A DNA stretch of 42,138 nucleotides from Egibacteraceae bacterium. Its GTDB lineage: Bacteria > Actinomycetota > Nitriliruptoria > Euzebyales > Egibacteraceae. Both the position numbers and the translations under genes were made by a program. The notes beneath the pieces were generated by a model. It was not told the DNA's origin and did not search any database. It saw only the letters and a list, made by a program, of their open reading frames with translations. The stretch lies in assembly GCA_035540635.1 (NCBI GenBank), contig DATLGH010000060.1:1-42138 (forward strand), given 5' to 3'. Below are positions 24,941 through 33,140 of this stretch, piece after piece. Position 1 is the stretch's first letter, and each line of letters opens with the position of its first letter.

Positions 24941-26287
24941 TCAGACGCCCGCGTCGGCCTCGGCGTCGGCCGGCTCGACGATGAGCTCGAGGCCACGCAT
25001 GTCGACCACCCGCACGCGGTCGCCGCGCTCGAGCACGCCCCCGCGGCTGCGGACCTTCCACATCGCGCCGCTTACCCACGCCTGCCCCGTCTCACCCTCG
25101 GCGCTGCGGACAACCCCGGTGTCGCCGATCATCGTGCCGCCCTGGCCGGCGAACTGCGGGCTCGTCTGGCTGCGCACCGCGAAGCGCCCGATCACAAGCG
25201 CGACGACCCCGATCGCCGCGGCGACGGGCAGGAGCACCTCGAGTCCGATGCCGACCCCGCTCGCCTCGGGGAACAGGAACAGCCCGGCGAGCACGAGGGC
25301 GACGGCGCCACCGAAGGCGAACACGCCGACACCCGGGGCGAACAGCTCGGCGGCGAACAGCCCGGCGGCGAGGACGAGCAGCACGACGCCGACGAGGTTG
25401 ACCGGCAGCACGGCGAGCGAGAACAGCCCGAGCAGGAGCATGATCCCGCCGAAGATCGCGCCGACGCCCCCCGAGGGGCTGATGAACTCGTAGAGGATCG
25501 CAAGCGGTGCGATGGACATGAACAGGAACGCGAGCTGGGGGTTCGCGAGCGCCTGAAGGATCGACCGCGTCCACGACAGGGCGAACTCCACGACCCCGGC
25601 CCCGGCGGTCTCCAGCGTTACCGTCTCACGGTCGCCGGTGGCGGTGGCGAGCTCGACCTCCATGCCGTCGATCGCGTCGAGCAGCTGCGTGAGGCTGCCG
25701 GCGAGGAGATCCACCGCGCCGATCTCCACCGCCTCCGTCGCGCCGGCAGACCGGCCGTCGCGGACCGTCGCCACGGCGAAGTCGACGTCGCGCCCACGTT
25801 CGCGAGCGATCTCCTCGACGTAGGCGGCGGCGTCCTCGACGACCTTGTCGATGACCTCGCCGCCCTCGAGGCTTATCGGGGTGGCCGCACCGATGTTCGT
25901 GCCGGGCGCCATAGCGGCGACGTGCGCGGAGAACGCGATGACCGCGCCCGCGGACGCGGCCCGGGCACCCGCCGGCGAGACGTACACGACGACGGGCACC
26001 TGGGCGACGAGCGCGGACTGGACCATGTCGCGCATCGACGTCTCGAGGCCGCCCGGAGTGTCCATCTCGACGACGAGCGCGGCATGCCCGCCCTGCTCGG
26101 CTGCCCGCACCGCGTCGGCGAAGTGGCCGGCGAGCACGGGGGTGATGGGCCCTTCCAGCTCCGCGCGCAGCACCGTCGTCGCCTGCCCCGCGGCCCCACC
26201 CGCCGCCATCACGAGCATGCCGGCCAGCAGCGCGGTCACGGCGGCCCACCGCCGCGCGTCCCGCACGAGGCCCGACACGGTGCTCAT
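24941..26287 (-). CDS. NfeD long-form membrane serine protease (ClpP class)
   Basis: The 448-residue protein has a signal peptide/TM (about residues 13-35) and a ClpP-class serine protease domain with catalytic Ser112 in GARAASAGAV and probable Lys148 in EVIDKVVEDAAAY. Four to five membrane helices follow (about 235-365), then a C-terminal OB-fold NfeD domain (VWVSGAMWKVRSR region). This is the 1510-N/NfeD1b type, linked with stomatin-family partners and membrane quality control; no stomatin gene is adjacent here. The ATG at 26287 has a GACAAT -10-like hexamer 6 bases before it and may be leaderless. Confidence 0.88.
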   Translation of the reverse strand: MSTVSGLVRDARRWAAVTALLAGMLVMAAGGAAGQATTVLRAELEGPITPVLAGHFADAVRAAEQGGHAALVVEMDTPGGLETSMRDMVQSALVAQVPVVVYVSPAGARAASAGAVIAFSAHVAAMAPGTNIGAATPISLEGGEVIDKVVEDAAAYVEEIARERGRDVDFAVATVRDGRSAGATEAVEIGAVDLLAGSLTQLLDAIDGMEVELATATGDRETVTLETAGAGVVEFALSWTRSILQALANPQLAFLFMSIAPLAILYEFISPSGGVGAIFGGIMLLLGLFSLAVLPVNLVGVVLLVLAAGLFAAELFAPGVGVFAFGGAVALVLAGLFLFPEASGVGIGLEVLLPVAAAIGVVALVIGRFAVRSQTSPQFAGQGGTMIGDTGVVRSAEGETGQAWVSGAMWKVRSRGGVLERGDRVRVVDMRGLELIVEPADAEADAGV

Positions 26288-26337
26288 AGGCCCATTGTCG
26301 CACGGAAGGCGCGGGTGTCCCGCCCCCCGTACGACCG

Positions 26338-26601
26338 TCAGTCCGTGATCGTCAGCGGCTCGGGGGCGCCGCTCCCCGCGGGGTGGACCAGGGCCTGGAC
26401 GTCCTCACCGAGCGGCTCCGCGGCGATGCGCACCGCGACGCCGTCCACCCGGCAGTAGTCGATGCCGACCTCACCACCCGCGTCGGCGACCTCGTCCATG
26501 GCGGGCTCCCACAGGTCCTCGGGGATCTCGAGCGCGTCGATCGGGCCGAAGCGCAGCTGTGCCTCGGCGATCAGCTGGCTCACAACCGTGATGGTGTTCA
26601 T
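26338..26601 (-). CDS. Small hypothetical protein
   Basis: This 87-residue acidic protein (MNTITVVSQLIAEAQLRFGP) has no recognised family. It has two short amphipathic helices and a beta-rich end (VGIDYCRVDGVAVRIA). The length and the regular composition differ from antisense shadow sequence, which supports it as a gene. No strong ribosome-binding site precedes the ATG at 26601. It sits between nfeD and a divergently oriented transporter gene. Confidence 0.55.
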   Translation of the reverse strand: MNTITVVSQLIAEAQLRFGPIDALEIPEDLWEPAMDEVADAGGEVGIDYCRVDGVAVRIAAEPLGEDVQALVHPAGSGAPEPLTITD

Positions 26602-26718
26602 CAGTTGCGGCGCGCTCGCGCGACGAGGGTCGTGGACATGCGGCGACGCTACCGCAGGCGCACGACGGCCGCGAGGCGGACGTTTGCCGACCGGCTCCAG
26701 TGGCGAACGGTGAAGACG

Positions 26719-27909
26719 ATGGCCCCGGACTCCGCCGCCGAGCCCGCCGACGCGCCCGCCGACGAGCGCTCCCGGGCGGCTGGTCACGCGGCCGCTGGCC
26801 GAGAGGCCCCTGAGAACGCCTCGGCGTCGTCGCCGCTGCTGAAGGCGGGGCGCTACGCCTGGGCGCTCGTCGGGCTCGCCGCGCTGCTCATCCTCGCCGG
26901 GCTGGCCGCCGGTCGGCTCATGCTCGTCGTCGTGCCGCTCGTCATCGCGCTGTTCCCGGCGGCGCTGCTGGAACCGGTTGCCCGCTGGTTGAAGCGTACG
27001 GGGATGCCCGCTGCCCTGGCGGCGCTGCTCACCGTCCTCGGGGCCATCCTCGTGCTCGTCGGCGTGTTCGGCGTGCTCGTCCCGGTGTTCGCCGCGGAGG
27101 TGCCCGAGCTCGCCGAGTCGTTCCGCGAGGGCGTCGACGACCTCCTCGCGCAGGCGCCGTTCGACGTCGGCGGGATGGAGGAGCTGCTCGACCGCGCCCG
27201 CGACCAGCTCGGGCGGGCGGGCGAGTACGTCGGCGGCGCCGTGGAGGCGGTGACCGCCGTCTTCGAGGCCGTCGCCGGCGTGCTGTTCGGACTCGTCGTG
27301 CTGTTCTTCTACCTGAAGGACGGTGGACGGATCGCCGCGGGCATCCGCGACCTGCTGCCCGCGCGCCTGCAACGCGACGCGACGGAGGTCGGTCGCCGCG
27401 TCTGGCACACCCTCGGGTCGTACTTCCGCGGGCAGCTGCTCATCGCCCTCGTCGACGCGGTCCTCATCGGTCTCGGCCTGGTCGCGCTCGGCATCCCGCT
27501 CGCGCTGCCCCTGGCCGTGCTCGTCTTCTTCGGCGGACTGTTCCCGATCGTCGGGGCGGTGGTTACGGGGGCGGTCGCCGTCGTCGTCGCCCTCGCCCAC
27601 GGCGGCCTCGTCACCGCGCTCATCGTGCTCGGCCTCGTCGTGGGCGTGCAGCAGCTGGAGAGCAACGTGCTCGAACCCGTCGTCCTCAGCAAGGCCATCG
27701 CCCTGCACCCGCTCATGGTCATCGTCGCGATCACCGCTGGCGCGGTCACCTTGGGGGTGCTCGGCGCGTTCCTCGCGGTGCCGATCGCAGCGAGCGTCGG
27801 CCGGGTGGTGGACTACCTGCAGGGACGCGACCGCGCCGACGGCGGCGGCGTGGAGGAAGATGACGAGGAGGAGGGCGACCCTGAGCCGGCGATGGCGAGC
27901 AGGGCGTAG
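26719..27909 (+). CDS. AI-2E family transporter
   Basis: The 396-residue protein has the layout of the AI-2E/YdiK/PerM family. It has two or three N-terminal helices, a long loop with an amphipathic helix (PELAESFREGVDDLL), and a conserved core of helices (GVLFGLVVLFFYLKDGGR, LGIPLALPLAVLVFFGGLFP, and QLESNVLEPVVLSKAIALHP). Family members are proposed to export autoinducer-2 or to act as ion antiporters; most are untested. The ATG at 26719 is chosen as the start; upstream in-frame ATG 26638 and GTG 26710 would add an Arg-rich extension. An acidic C-terminal tail overlaps the convergent ferredoxin gene by 97 bases. Confidence 0.88.
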   Translation: MAPDSAAEPADAPADERSRAAGHAAAGREAPENASASSPLLKAGRYAWALVGLAALLILAGLAAGRLMLVVVPLVIALFPAALLEPVARWLKRTGMPAALAALLTVLGAILVLVGVFGVLVPVFAAEVPELAESFREGVDDLLAQAPFDVGGMEELLDRARDQLGRAGEYVGGAVEAVTAVFEAVAGVLFGLVVLFFYLKDGGRIAAGIRDLLPARLQRDATEVGRRVWHTLGSYFRGQLLIALVDAVLIGLGLVALGIPLALPLAVLVFFGGLFPIVGAVVTGAVAVVVALAHGGLVTALIVLGLVVGVQQLESNVLEPVVLSKAIALHPLMVIVAITAGAVTLGVLGAFLAVPIAASVGRVVDYLQGRDRADGGGVEEDDEEEGDPEPAMASRA

Positions 27910-28769
27910 CGCGGGGGCCGGGCCGCCACCGTCGCCTGGCAGGTCAGCCGCTGGTCCCGGGAGTCGCGCTCGACGCGGACGTCGACGGTCCACCGCTGAC
28001 CCGGACGGTCCGCGAACACGACGCGGAACGCGTCGTCGGCGATCACACGCCGGGTGGTGAAGACCAGGTCGTCGACGTGGCGCAGGTCGCGATCGCTGCG
28101 GAGGAAGTACTCGGCGGCCTGGACGACGAAGGAGTGCGAGGAGCGGCCCCGGTAGTGGTCGAGGTCGATGAGCCCACGCTCGTACTGCAGGGCGACATCC
28201 GGCCCTTCCGCCGGCCCGACGTGGCCGAAGTACAGGCCGTGCGGGAAGCACACGAGGTTTCCCGCGAACCGGTCACCGCCGATGTGGGAGCACTCCCAGA
28301 CGCGTTCCCCGACCGCCCCGGAGAGCGCGAGGGCCAGGGGGCGGCCGTACTCGGCGCAGCAGGCGTCGTGACGCCCGTTCGTGCAGACGAGGTGCAGCGG
28401 CTCCAGCCACGGTGTGCCCCCGACGGGCCGGCCCGCCGCGAGGGGCGTGAGGTCGACGTCGAGCAGGTCGGTCACGTCGTCGAGCACCAGCTCCTCGACG
28501 AGTGCGAGGTCGCTGCGGACGACGAAGCAGCGCCGCTGCCTCGCCGAGCGGCCACGGGTCCTGCGGATGAGGATGACACGGGCGTTGACGTCGGCGGCGG
28601 TGCTTTCGAGCTCGGTGGCGACGGCGGCCGGCATCCGGCTCTCGATGAGGGCGTCGCGCCCCCACGGGCCGGGCTGCTCGAGGAGCAGCCAGCGCCGCAC
28701 GTGCGATGCGGTGCCGTAGCGGGGCTCGTCACGCTCGCGGGCCTCCGCGGCGCAGCGGTAGCGCGTCAC
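27813..28769 (-). CDS. Sucrase/ferredoxin-like (Apd1-type) [2Fe-2S] protein
   Basis: The 318-residue protein matches the sucrase/ferredoxin-like family, a thioredoxin-fold [2Fe-2S] group that includes yeast Apd1. The conserved cluster region CTNGRHDACC (Cys129, Cys137, Cys138) and WECSHIGGDRFAGN (Cys160, His162) are visible; the exact ligand set cannot be fixed by eye. It starts at a GTG that overlaps the oxygenase stop (GTGA at 28766-28769 on the minus strand), so it is translationally coupled to it. I infer that it feeds electrons to, or reactivates, that Fe(II) enzyme. Its last 32 codons run antisense to the AI-2E gene and are Ser/Pro/Arg-rich. Confidence 0.82.
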   Translation of the reverse strand: MTRYRCAAEARERDEPRYGTASHVRRWLLLEQPGPWGRDALIESRMPAAVATELESTAADVNARVILIRRTRGRSARQRRCFVVRSDLALVEELVLDDVTDLLDVDLTPLAAGRPVGGTPWLEPLHLVCTNGRHDACCAEYGRPLALALSGAVGERVWECSHIGGDRFAGNLVCFPHGLYFGHVGPAEGPDVALQYERGLIDLDHYRGRSSHSFVVQAAEYFLRSDRDLRHVDDLVFTTRRVIADDAFRVVFADRPGQRWTVDVRVERDSRDQRLTCQATVAARPPRYALLAIAGSGSPSSSSSSSTPPPSARSRPCR

Positions 28770-29920
28770 GACTCGATGAGCAGCAGCGCCTCGCGGACGA
28801 GGCGGGCGACGAGCACCCGCCGGCTCTCCTCGTCGAGGTAGCCGGCGAGGTCGCGTACGGTGAAGCGATTCCGTTCGGCCACCCACCGCAGCGCCGGTTC
28901 GACACGGGCGGGCAGGCGCAGTGCCCGGTCGCCGAGCATGACGCGGACGACGCCGTCCTCGGGAGGCCCGACGCGGCAGAACGTCCCCGGTCGGCGCACG
29001 ACGGTCGTCCCGTCATCGAGGTCGCCGACCGCGAGCAGCTGGCGCAGCTGACCGGTGAGCAGCGGTGGCCGCTCTGCCAGGAACCGCTCCGCGGCGGCCT
29101 CGGCGACCCTGGGTGCGTCGAGGGACTCGATCTGCTTCGCGAGCGCCGCGAGGCGGTCGGCCACCGCGCCGGTGATGGCGGCAGGATCGTTCGCGAAACC
29201 AGGAGGGAGCGACCCGCGGCCCGTGTCGTCCAGTGCAACGGCCAGCGCCCCGTCGAGCGCGTCGCGCAGCACCTGCTCCCAGCTGACCGCGCGCACGCCG
29301 ATGGTGATGTGCACGGAGGGCTGGTCGACAGTGCGGGCGGCGTGGCGCACGCCCTGCGGGATGTAGAGGCTGTCGCCCGGCTCCAGCGCCAGGTCGAGGT
29401 CGGCGACGTCGCCGGCCGTGTAGGTGATCCACTGCTTGCGACCGAACGTCTGCAGGGCGAAGACGTCGTGGGCGTCGGCGTGCACCCGCAGGCCCGTCGC
29501 CACGGGTGGCGTCACGTAGGCGTTCGCTTGGACAGGGTGGGTGAGGACGGTCTCGAGCTCCCGGCAGAACCGTGCCAGCGGCGGCCAGGACCGCTGCAGG
29601 CCCTGGAGCACGATCGTCGCACCCTCGTCGAACAGCGCGAAGACGCGGCCGGCGTCGGCGAGGTCGGTGACCGGACGTGAGCCGATGCGCGCCCTTCGGG
29701 TGTAGGACGCGGCCGGCAGCGTCTCGCCTCCCCGCACGAGCCGGAATGCGGGCGTGCGCAGCCCCGACGCCGACACGATCCGGTCGACGTCGTCGATCGA
29801 CAGCAGGTCCGCGTACCCGTCGGGCGAGCGGTGGCGGTGGGGCCGGCGGCCCCACCGCTCGGCGAGGAACGCGTCGACGTCGCCGACACAGCGGGCGAGC
29901 GCCGCCGGGTCGTTGCCCAT
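28766..29920 (-). CDS. JmjC/cupin-4 family Fe(II)/2-oxoglutarate oxygenase
   Basis: The 384-residue protein resembles the ROXA/YcfD-type JmjC hydroxylases. Its DSBH core has the iron ligands His147 and Asp149 (RVHADAHDVFALQTFGRKQW) and His193 (PGDSLYIPQGVRHAA). The C-terminal part has the helical dimerisation and winged-helix-like regions of that family (FTVRDLAGYLDEE). Characterised relatives beta-hydroxylate Arg, His or Asn/Asp side chains in proteins. Here the gene lies 19 bases downstream of an Asp/Gly-repeat peptide gene and is coupled to a ferredoxin gene. The peptide is therefore a candidate substrate (inference). The ATG at 29920 is chosen; the frame is open further upstream without similarity. 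Confidence 0.85.
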   Translation of the reverse strand: MGNDPAALARCVGDVDAFLAERWGRRPHRHRSPDGYADLLSIDDVDRIVSASGLRTPAFRLVRGGETLPAASYTRRARIGSRPVTDLADAGRVFALFDEGATIVLQGLQRSWPPLARFCRELETVLTHPVQANAYVTPPVATGLRVHADAHDVFALQTFGRKQWITYTAGDVADLDLALEPGDSLYIPQGVRHAARTVDQPSVHITIGVRAVSWEQVLRDALDGALAVALDDTGRGSLPPGFANDPAAITGAVADRLAALAKQIESLDAPRVAEAAAERFLAERPPLLTGQLRQLLAVGDLDDGTTVVRRPGTFCRVGPPEDGVVRVMLGDRALRLPARVEPALRWVAERNRFTVRDLAGYLDEESRRVLVARLVREALLLIES

Positions 29921-29939
29921 GAGGGCGGAAGGACCGTGG

Positions 29940-30179
29940 TCAGGCGTCCTGGCCGTCGGCGTCGGCACCGTCGGTGGCGTCGCCGTCGCTGCCGTCCGCG
30001 GCATCACCGTCGCCGGCGTCCGTGGCGTCGCCGTCACCGCCGTCGGCCGCGTCCGTGGCGTCGCCGTCGGTGCCGTCGACGTCCTGCTCGGCGCGGACGG
30101 GCGTCTCCGTCTCCGCCCGGCCGGCCCAGACCGTTTCGATCTCTTCGTCAGTGAGTCCGACCGGGGTGTCAGTGCTCAT
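29940..30179 (-). CDS. Asp/Gly-repeat peptide with RiPP-like leader (candidate oxygenase substrate)
   Basis: The 79-residue protein has two parts. Residues 1-20 (MSTDTPVGLTDEEIETVWAG) resemble RiPP leaders of the LTDEELExVxGG type, ending in Ala-Gly. Residues 33-79 contain 18 Asp, one every two or three residues, in a Gly/Ala/Thr/Asp sequence with four copies of DGDA(T/A)D starting at 38, 49, 57 and 65. There are no Cys residues and only one Trp. GAGGAG lies 10 bases before the ATG and a consensus promoter lies upstream. It is the first gene of a three-gene operon with a JmjC oxygenase and a [2Fe-2S] protein. Alternatively it is a calcium-binding or disordered acidic protein. Confidence 0.7.
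   Translation of the reverse strand: MSTDTPVGLTDEEIETVWAGRAETETPVRAEQDVDGTDGDATDAADGGDGDATDAGDGDAADGSDGDATDGADADGQDA
29970..30068 (-). repeat. Degenerate coding repeat in the Asp-rich peptide gene
   Basis: Four copies of the unit encoding DGDA(T/A)D occur with spacings of 33, 24 and 24 bases. The units share GC-rich DNA words (GACGGCGACGCCA-like), so copy number could vary by slippage. Confidence 0.6.
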
Positions 30180-30227
30180 GTGCGCACGGCTCCTCTGTGT
30201 GGTGGGCGGAAGGCTGAGGCCGTGGTG

Positions 30228-30256
30228 ACGCTAGCCTCGCCAGGCTGCAGTGGCAA
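30228..30256 (-). promoter_or_regulatory. Promoter of the Asp-repeat peptide operon
   Basis: On the minus strand TTGCCA (30251-30256) and TAGCGT (30228-30233) are separated by exactly 17 bases, close to the housekeeping TTGACA/TANNNT consensus. The predicted start near 30220 gives a leader of about 40 nt that contains the GAGGAG ribosome site. Confidence 0.6.
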
Positions 30257-30343
30257 GCCGTTCCCGGGCGGGCAGGCCCTAACCTCTTTGAGGCCCTCCA
30301 GCAGCGAAGCGGTGGCGCCCGGCCATGCGGGTAGTCTCCTCAG

Positions 30344-30655
30344 ATGGAGGGGCTGGTCTTCGTCGTCATCATGGTCGCCGCGCTCGCCGTCGCGGCGCTC
30401 GTGATCGGGCGGGCACAGCAGCGCCCCTCCCCCGACAACCCGACGCGCCCGGAGCCGGGTGAGCGCACGGTGTCCGCCGAGGACCCCCGCGACCGCCCCG
30501 CCGGTCCCGGCGCGGAGCTCGACGCACCGCACACGAGCGAGCTGGCGCCCGGCGAGGCCACCGACCCGTCGGCGGGGGCCGACGACGTCGGCCGCGCGTC
30601 GGGAGGGATCGGCAACGAGGAGCGGGACGCCGGCGGGCGCGAAGGCGGGGGCTGA
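30344..30655 (+). CDS. Small single-TM hypothetical protein
   Basis: The 103-residue protein has one N-terminal membrane helix (residues 4-22, LVFVVIMVAALAVAALVIG). An 80-residue Pro/Glu/Asp/Gly-rich hydrophilic tail follows, probably cytosolic and disordered. A -10-like TAGTCT (30332-30337) ends 6 bases before the ATG and there is no ribosome site, so the mRNA may be leaderless. It is divergent from the Asp-repeat peptide operon. No family is recognised. Confidence 0.55.
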   Translation: MEGLVFVVIMVAALAVAALVIGRAQQRPSPDNPTRPEPGERTVSAEDPRDRPAGPGAELDAPHTSELAPGEATDPSAGADDVGRASGGIGNEERDAGGREGGG

Positions 30656-30680
30656 CCCCTGACCGACGCGCGCCGAGGCC

Positions 30681-30710
30681 CCGACAGGGCCAGGCGAAAT
30701 TGCCTACGCT
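30681..30710 (+). promoter_or_regulatory. Candidate promoter of a leaderless phosphatase mRNA
   Basis: CCGACA (30681-30686) and TACGCT (30705-30710) are separated by 18 bases. The -10 ends 6 bases before the ATG at 30717, so transcription would begin at the start codon. Confidence 0.4.
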
Positions 30711-30716
30711 ACGCCC

Positions 30717-31961
30717 ATGGGTCTCCCTGAGGGGCGCGACGCTGCCGCGGACCCCGGCGGCAGCCTTCTCGAAGGTCTCGTCGAGAACTCCCACCTCGTC
30801 GCCCCCGACGAGCTGCCGTCGCTCGTCGCCCGGGCCGCCGAGGCGATCGAGGCCTCGGAGGTGGTCGTCTACCTCGTCGGCTACGAGCAGCGTGTCCTCA
30901 CCCCCCTCGCCGGGGAGGGCGTGCCGCCACGCGAGCCCCTGGAGGTCGACCACACACTCGGCGGTTGGGCGTTTCGCACCGTCACCGTGCTGCGGAGCGG
31001 CGCCGACGACGGTGAGCGGCTGTGGGTGCCGATGGTGGACGGCACGGCCCGGGTCGGGGTCATGGAGCTCACCCTGGCCGCGGTGGACGACGCGCTCGAG
31101 CAGCGGGTCCGCGCCTTCGCGGGCCTCGTGGCGACGCTGGTCGTCACGAAGGACGCCTACGGTGACACGCTCAAGCTCGCCCGGCGCGCCGAGCCGATGT
31201 CGGTCGCGGCCGAGATGCAGTGGGAGCTGCTGCCCCCGCTCACGTTCTCCGACGGCCGGGTCACGATCAGCGGCATGCTCGAGCCGAGCTACCGGGTAGC
31301 GGGCGACACCTTCGACTACGCGCTCAACGACGGGTGCCTGCACGTGGCGGTCATCGACGCGATGGGCCACGGGTTCGAGGCCACGGTGCTCGCGACGGTG
31401 GCCATCGGCGTCTACCGCCACGCCCGCCGGCTCGGTCAGGGCCTCGCGGAGACCTACCGGGCGATGGACGATGCGATCGTCCGCCAGTTCGGCGTCGACC
31501 GGTTCGTGACCGGGCAGCTCGTGGAGCTCGACACGCGCACCGGCCTGATGCGGTGGCTGAACGCGGGGCATCCCAAGCCACTGCTCACCCGTGGTAACAC
31601 CCTTGTCGGGCCGCTGGAGTGCGCGCCGACCCTGCCGATCGGCTTCGGAGGGGCGGTGGCGGAGATCGCCGAGCACCAGCTGCAGCCCGGCGACCGGCTC
31701 GTGTTCGTCACCGACGGGGTGCTCGAGGCGCGTTCCGCCGACGGCGAGTTCTTCGGCGAGAACCGGCTGGAGGATTTCGTGGTCCGGGTGACGACCGCCG
31801 GCCTGCCCGCCCCCGAGACGGCACGGCGCCTCACGCACGCAGTGCTCGACCACCAGGACGGCCAGCTGCAGGACGACGCCACCACCGTCTTCGTCGAGTG
31901 GGTGGGTCGCGAGCGCGCCCTGCCGGTCGGCCAGGCCCCCCCGCCGACCCCGTCAGGGTGA
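30717..31961 (+). CDS. PP2C/SpoIIE-type Ser/Thr phosphatase with GAF-like sensor region
   Basis: The 414-residue protein has an N-terminal region of about 160 residues that looks like a degenerate GAF sensor. A SpoIIE/RsbU-type PPM phosphatase follows, with metal-site motifs AGDTFDYALNDGCLHVAVID and AMGHGFEA, and later NAGHPKPLLTRG and VFVTDGVLEARSADGEFFGE. Such phosphatases dephosphorylate anti-anti-sigma factors and so release a stress sigma factor. No anti-sigma or anti-anti-sigma gene is adjacent, so the partner is elsewhere. The 3' end overlaps the convergent DUF488 gene by 9 bases. Confidence 0.88.
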   Translation: MGLPEGRDAAADPGGSLLEGLVENSHLVAPDELPSLVARAAEAIEASEVVVYLVGYEQRVLTPLAGEGVPPREPLEVDHTLGGWAFRTVTVLRSGADDGERLWVPMVDGTARVGVMELTLAAVDDALEQRVRAFAGLVATLVVTKDAYGDTLKLARRAEPMSVAAEMQWELLPPLTFSDGRVTISGMLEPSYRVAGDTFDYALNDGCLHVAVIDAMGHGFEATVLATVAIGVYRHARRLGQGLAETYRAMDDAIVRQFGVDRFVTGQLVELDTRTGLMRWLNAGHPKPLLTRGNTLVGPLECAPTLPIGFGGAVAEIAEHQLQPGDRLVFVTDGVLEARSADGEFFGENRLEDFVVRVTTAGLPAPETARRLTHAVLDHQDGQLQDDATTVFVEWVGRERALPVGQAPPPTPSG

Positions 31962-32540
31962 GCGGCGCTCCGCCCCGGGCAGGGGCCGGTCCTCGCCGCG
32001 GTCGTAGACGAGCCGGTCGCCGTCGCGCCGGACCGTCGGCGTCGGCGGGTGCGCCTGCCGGCGGCCGTCGTGGGACAGGTGCAGCACGGGGGTTGCCCGG
32101 ACGAGCAGCGCCGCGTCGGCGACGAGCCGGCGGTGGCAGCGCCACCAGACGCTCTCCGCGCACAGCACCGCCGTCGTGACCTCGCGGGCCTGGGCGAGCA
32201 CGCCGTCGAGCGCGTCCCAGAACGCCGCGCCGGTCATGTGGTCGGCGTAGGCGCGGAAGGCGGCGTCGCGCAGCCCGACGTGCGGTGACGTCGCGTCACC
32301 ACGCCGGCGCCCACCGAGGGTCTCCTCCCAGCGGTACGCGACGCCGTGCCTCGGCAGCCAGTCCGCCAGGGCCTCCCGGCGGAACTGGGGGTGGCGCCGG
32401 CTCCCGGGGAACCTCCGCACGTCCACCACCGCGGCCACCCCCGCCGCGGTCAGCAGCGCGGCCAGCGCGTCCTCGTCGAGCGTGCCGTGCCCGACCGTGA
32501 GCAGGGCGGGCACGGGCCGTTGTCGGTCACGCGCCTCCAT
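31953..32540 (-). CDS. DUF488 domain protein
   Basis: The 195-residue protein matches DUF488. It begins LTVGHGTLDEDALAALL, has VVDVRRFPGSRRHPQF, and has the conserved VLCAESVWWRCHRRLVAD with Cys residues near the middle of the second half. The family function is unknown; the Cys-His-Arg motif suggests a nucleic acid- or nucleotide-related enzyme. AAAGGA lies 8-9 bases before the ATG. It is a single gene convergent with the phosphatase and divergent from the cupin gene. Confidence 0.85.
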   Translation of the reverse strand: MEARDRQRPVPALLTVGHGTLDEDALAALLTAAGVAAVVDVRRFPGSRRHPQFRREALADWLPRHGVAYRWEETLGGRRRGDATSPHVGLRDAAFRAYADHMTGAAFWDALDGVLAQAREVTTAVLCAESVWWRCHRRLVADAALLVRATPVLHLSHDGRRQAHPPTPTVRRDGDRLVYDRGEDRPLPGAERRSP

Positions 32541-32655
32541 GACCGGCGTCCTTTCCCCCCGCGGGGCGGCAGAGGATTGCGTAGGGGCGCGGCGGGTGAT
32601 CGTTCACACTAGCCGTTACGCGCCGGGGCGCGACCAGAGGGAACGGAGACGCACG

Positions 32656-33078
32656 ATGCTCGGTTGGGTCGGTGACATCGAAGATGCCACGCTCGGCAAC
32701 GACACGTTCAGGACGGTGCTGTTCACCGGCGGGCACCTGCAGCTCACCGTCATGCGGCTCGGTCCCGGGGAGGAGATCGGGCGGGAAGTGCATCCGAACC
32801 TCGACCAGTTCATCCGCGTCGAGGCCGGGCACGCCCGGGTGGAGCTCGGCAGAACCGCGGACAGCGTCCAGGAGAGCCACCACATCGTCGGTGACTGGGC
32901 GGTTGTCATCCCGGCGGGGATCTGGCACAACGTCGTCAACACCGGGCAGGCGGAGGTGAAGCTCTACTCCCTCTACGCCCCACCGGAGCATCCTTCGGAC
33001 ACCGTCCACCACACGAAGGCGGAGGCCGACGCGGCCGGGCACCACGACCACGAGGAGAGCCGGTCCACGCACCGGTGA
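32656..33078 (+). CDS. Cupin domain protein
   Basis: The 140-residue single-domain cupin has motif 1 (GREVHPNLDQFIRVEAGHARVEL) split around the usual His/Glu positions, and motif 2 (VIPAGIWHNVVNTG). The C-terminal tail is His-rich (VHHTKAEADAAGHHDHEES) and could bind metal. Proteins of this type are common and their substrate cannot be read from the sequence. A GGAG site precedes the ATG at 32656; the frame is open upstream without cupin similarity. Confidence 0.85.
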   Translation: MLGWVGDIEDATLGNDTFRTVLFTGGHLQLTVMRLGPGEEIGREVHPNLDQFIRVEAGHARVELGRTADSVQESHHIVGDWAVVIPAGIWHNVVNTGQAEVKLYSLYAPPEHPSDTVHHTKAEADAAGHHDHEESRSTHR

Positions 33079-33140
33079 GCGCCCCTTGCGGTCCGCCCGT
33101 GGCAGGATCGCGCCGGAGGGTTGACTGAGGGAGGACCGGG

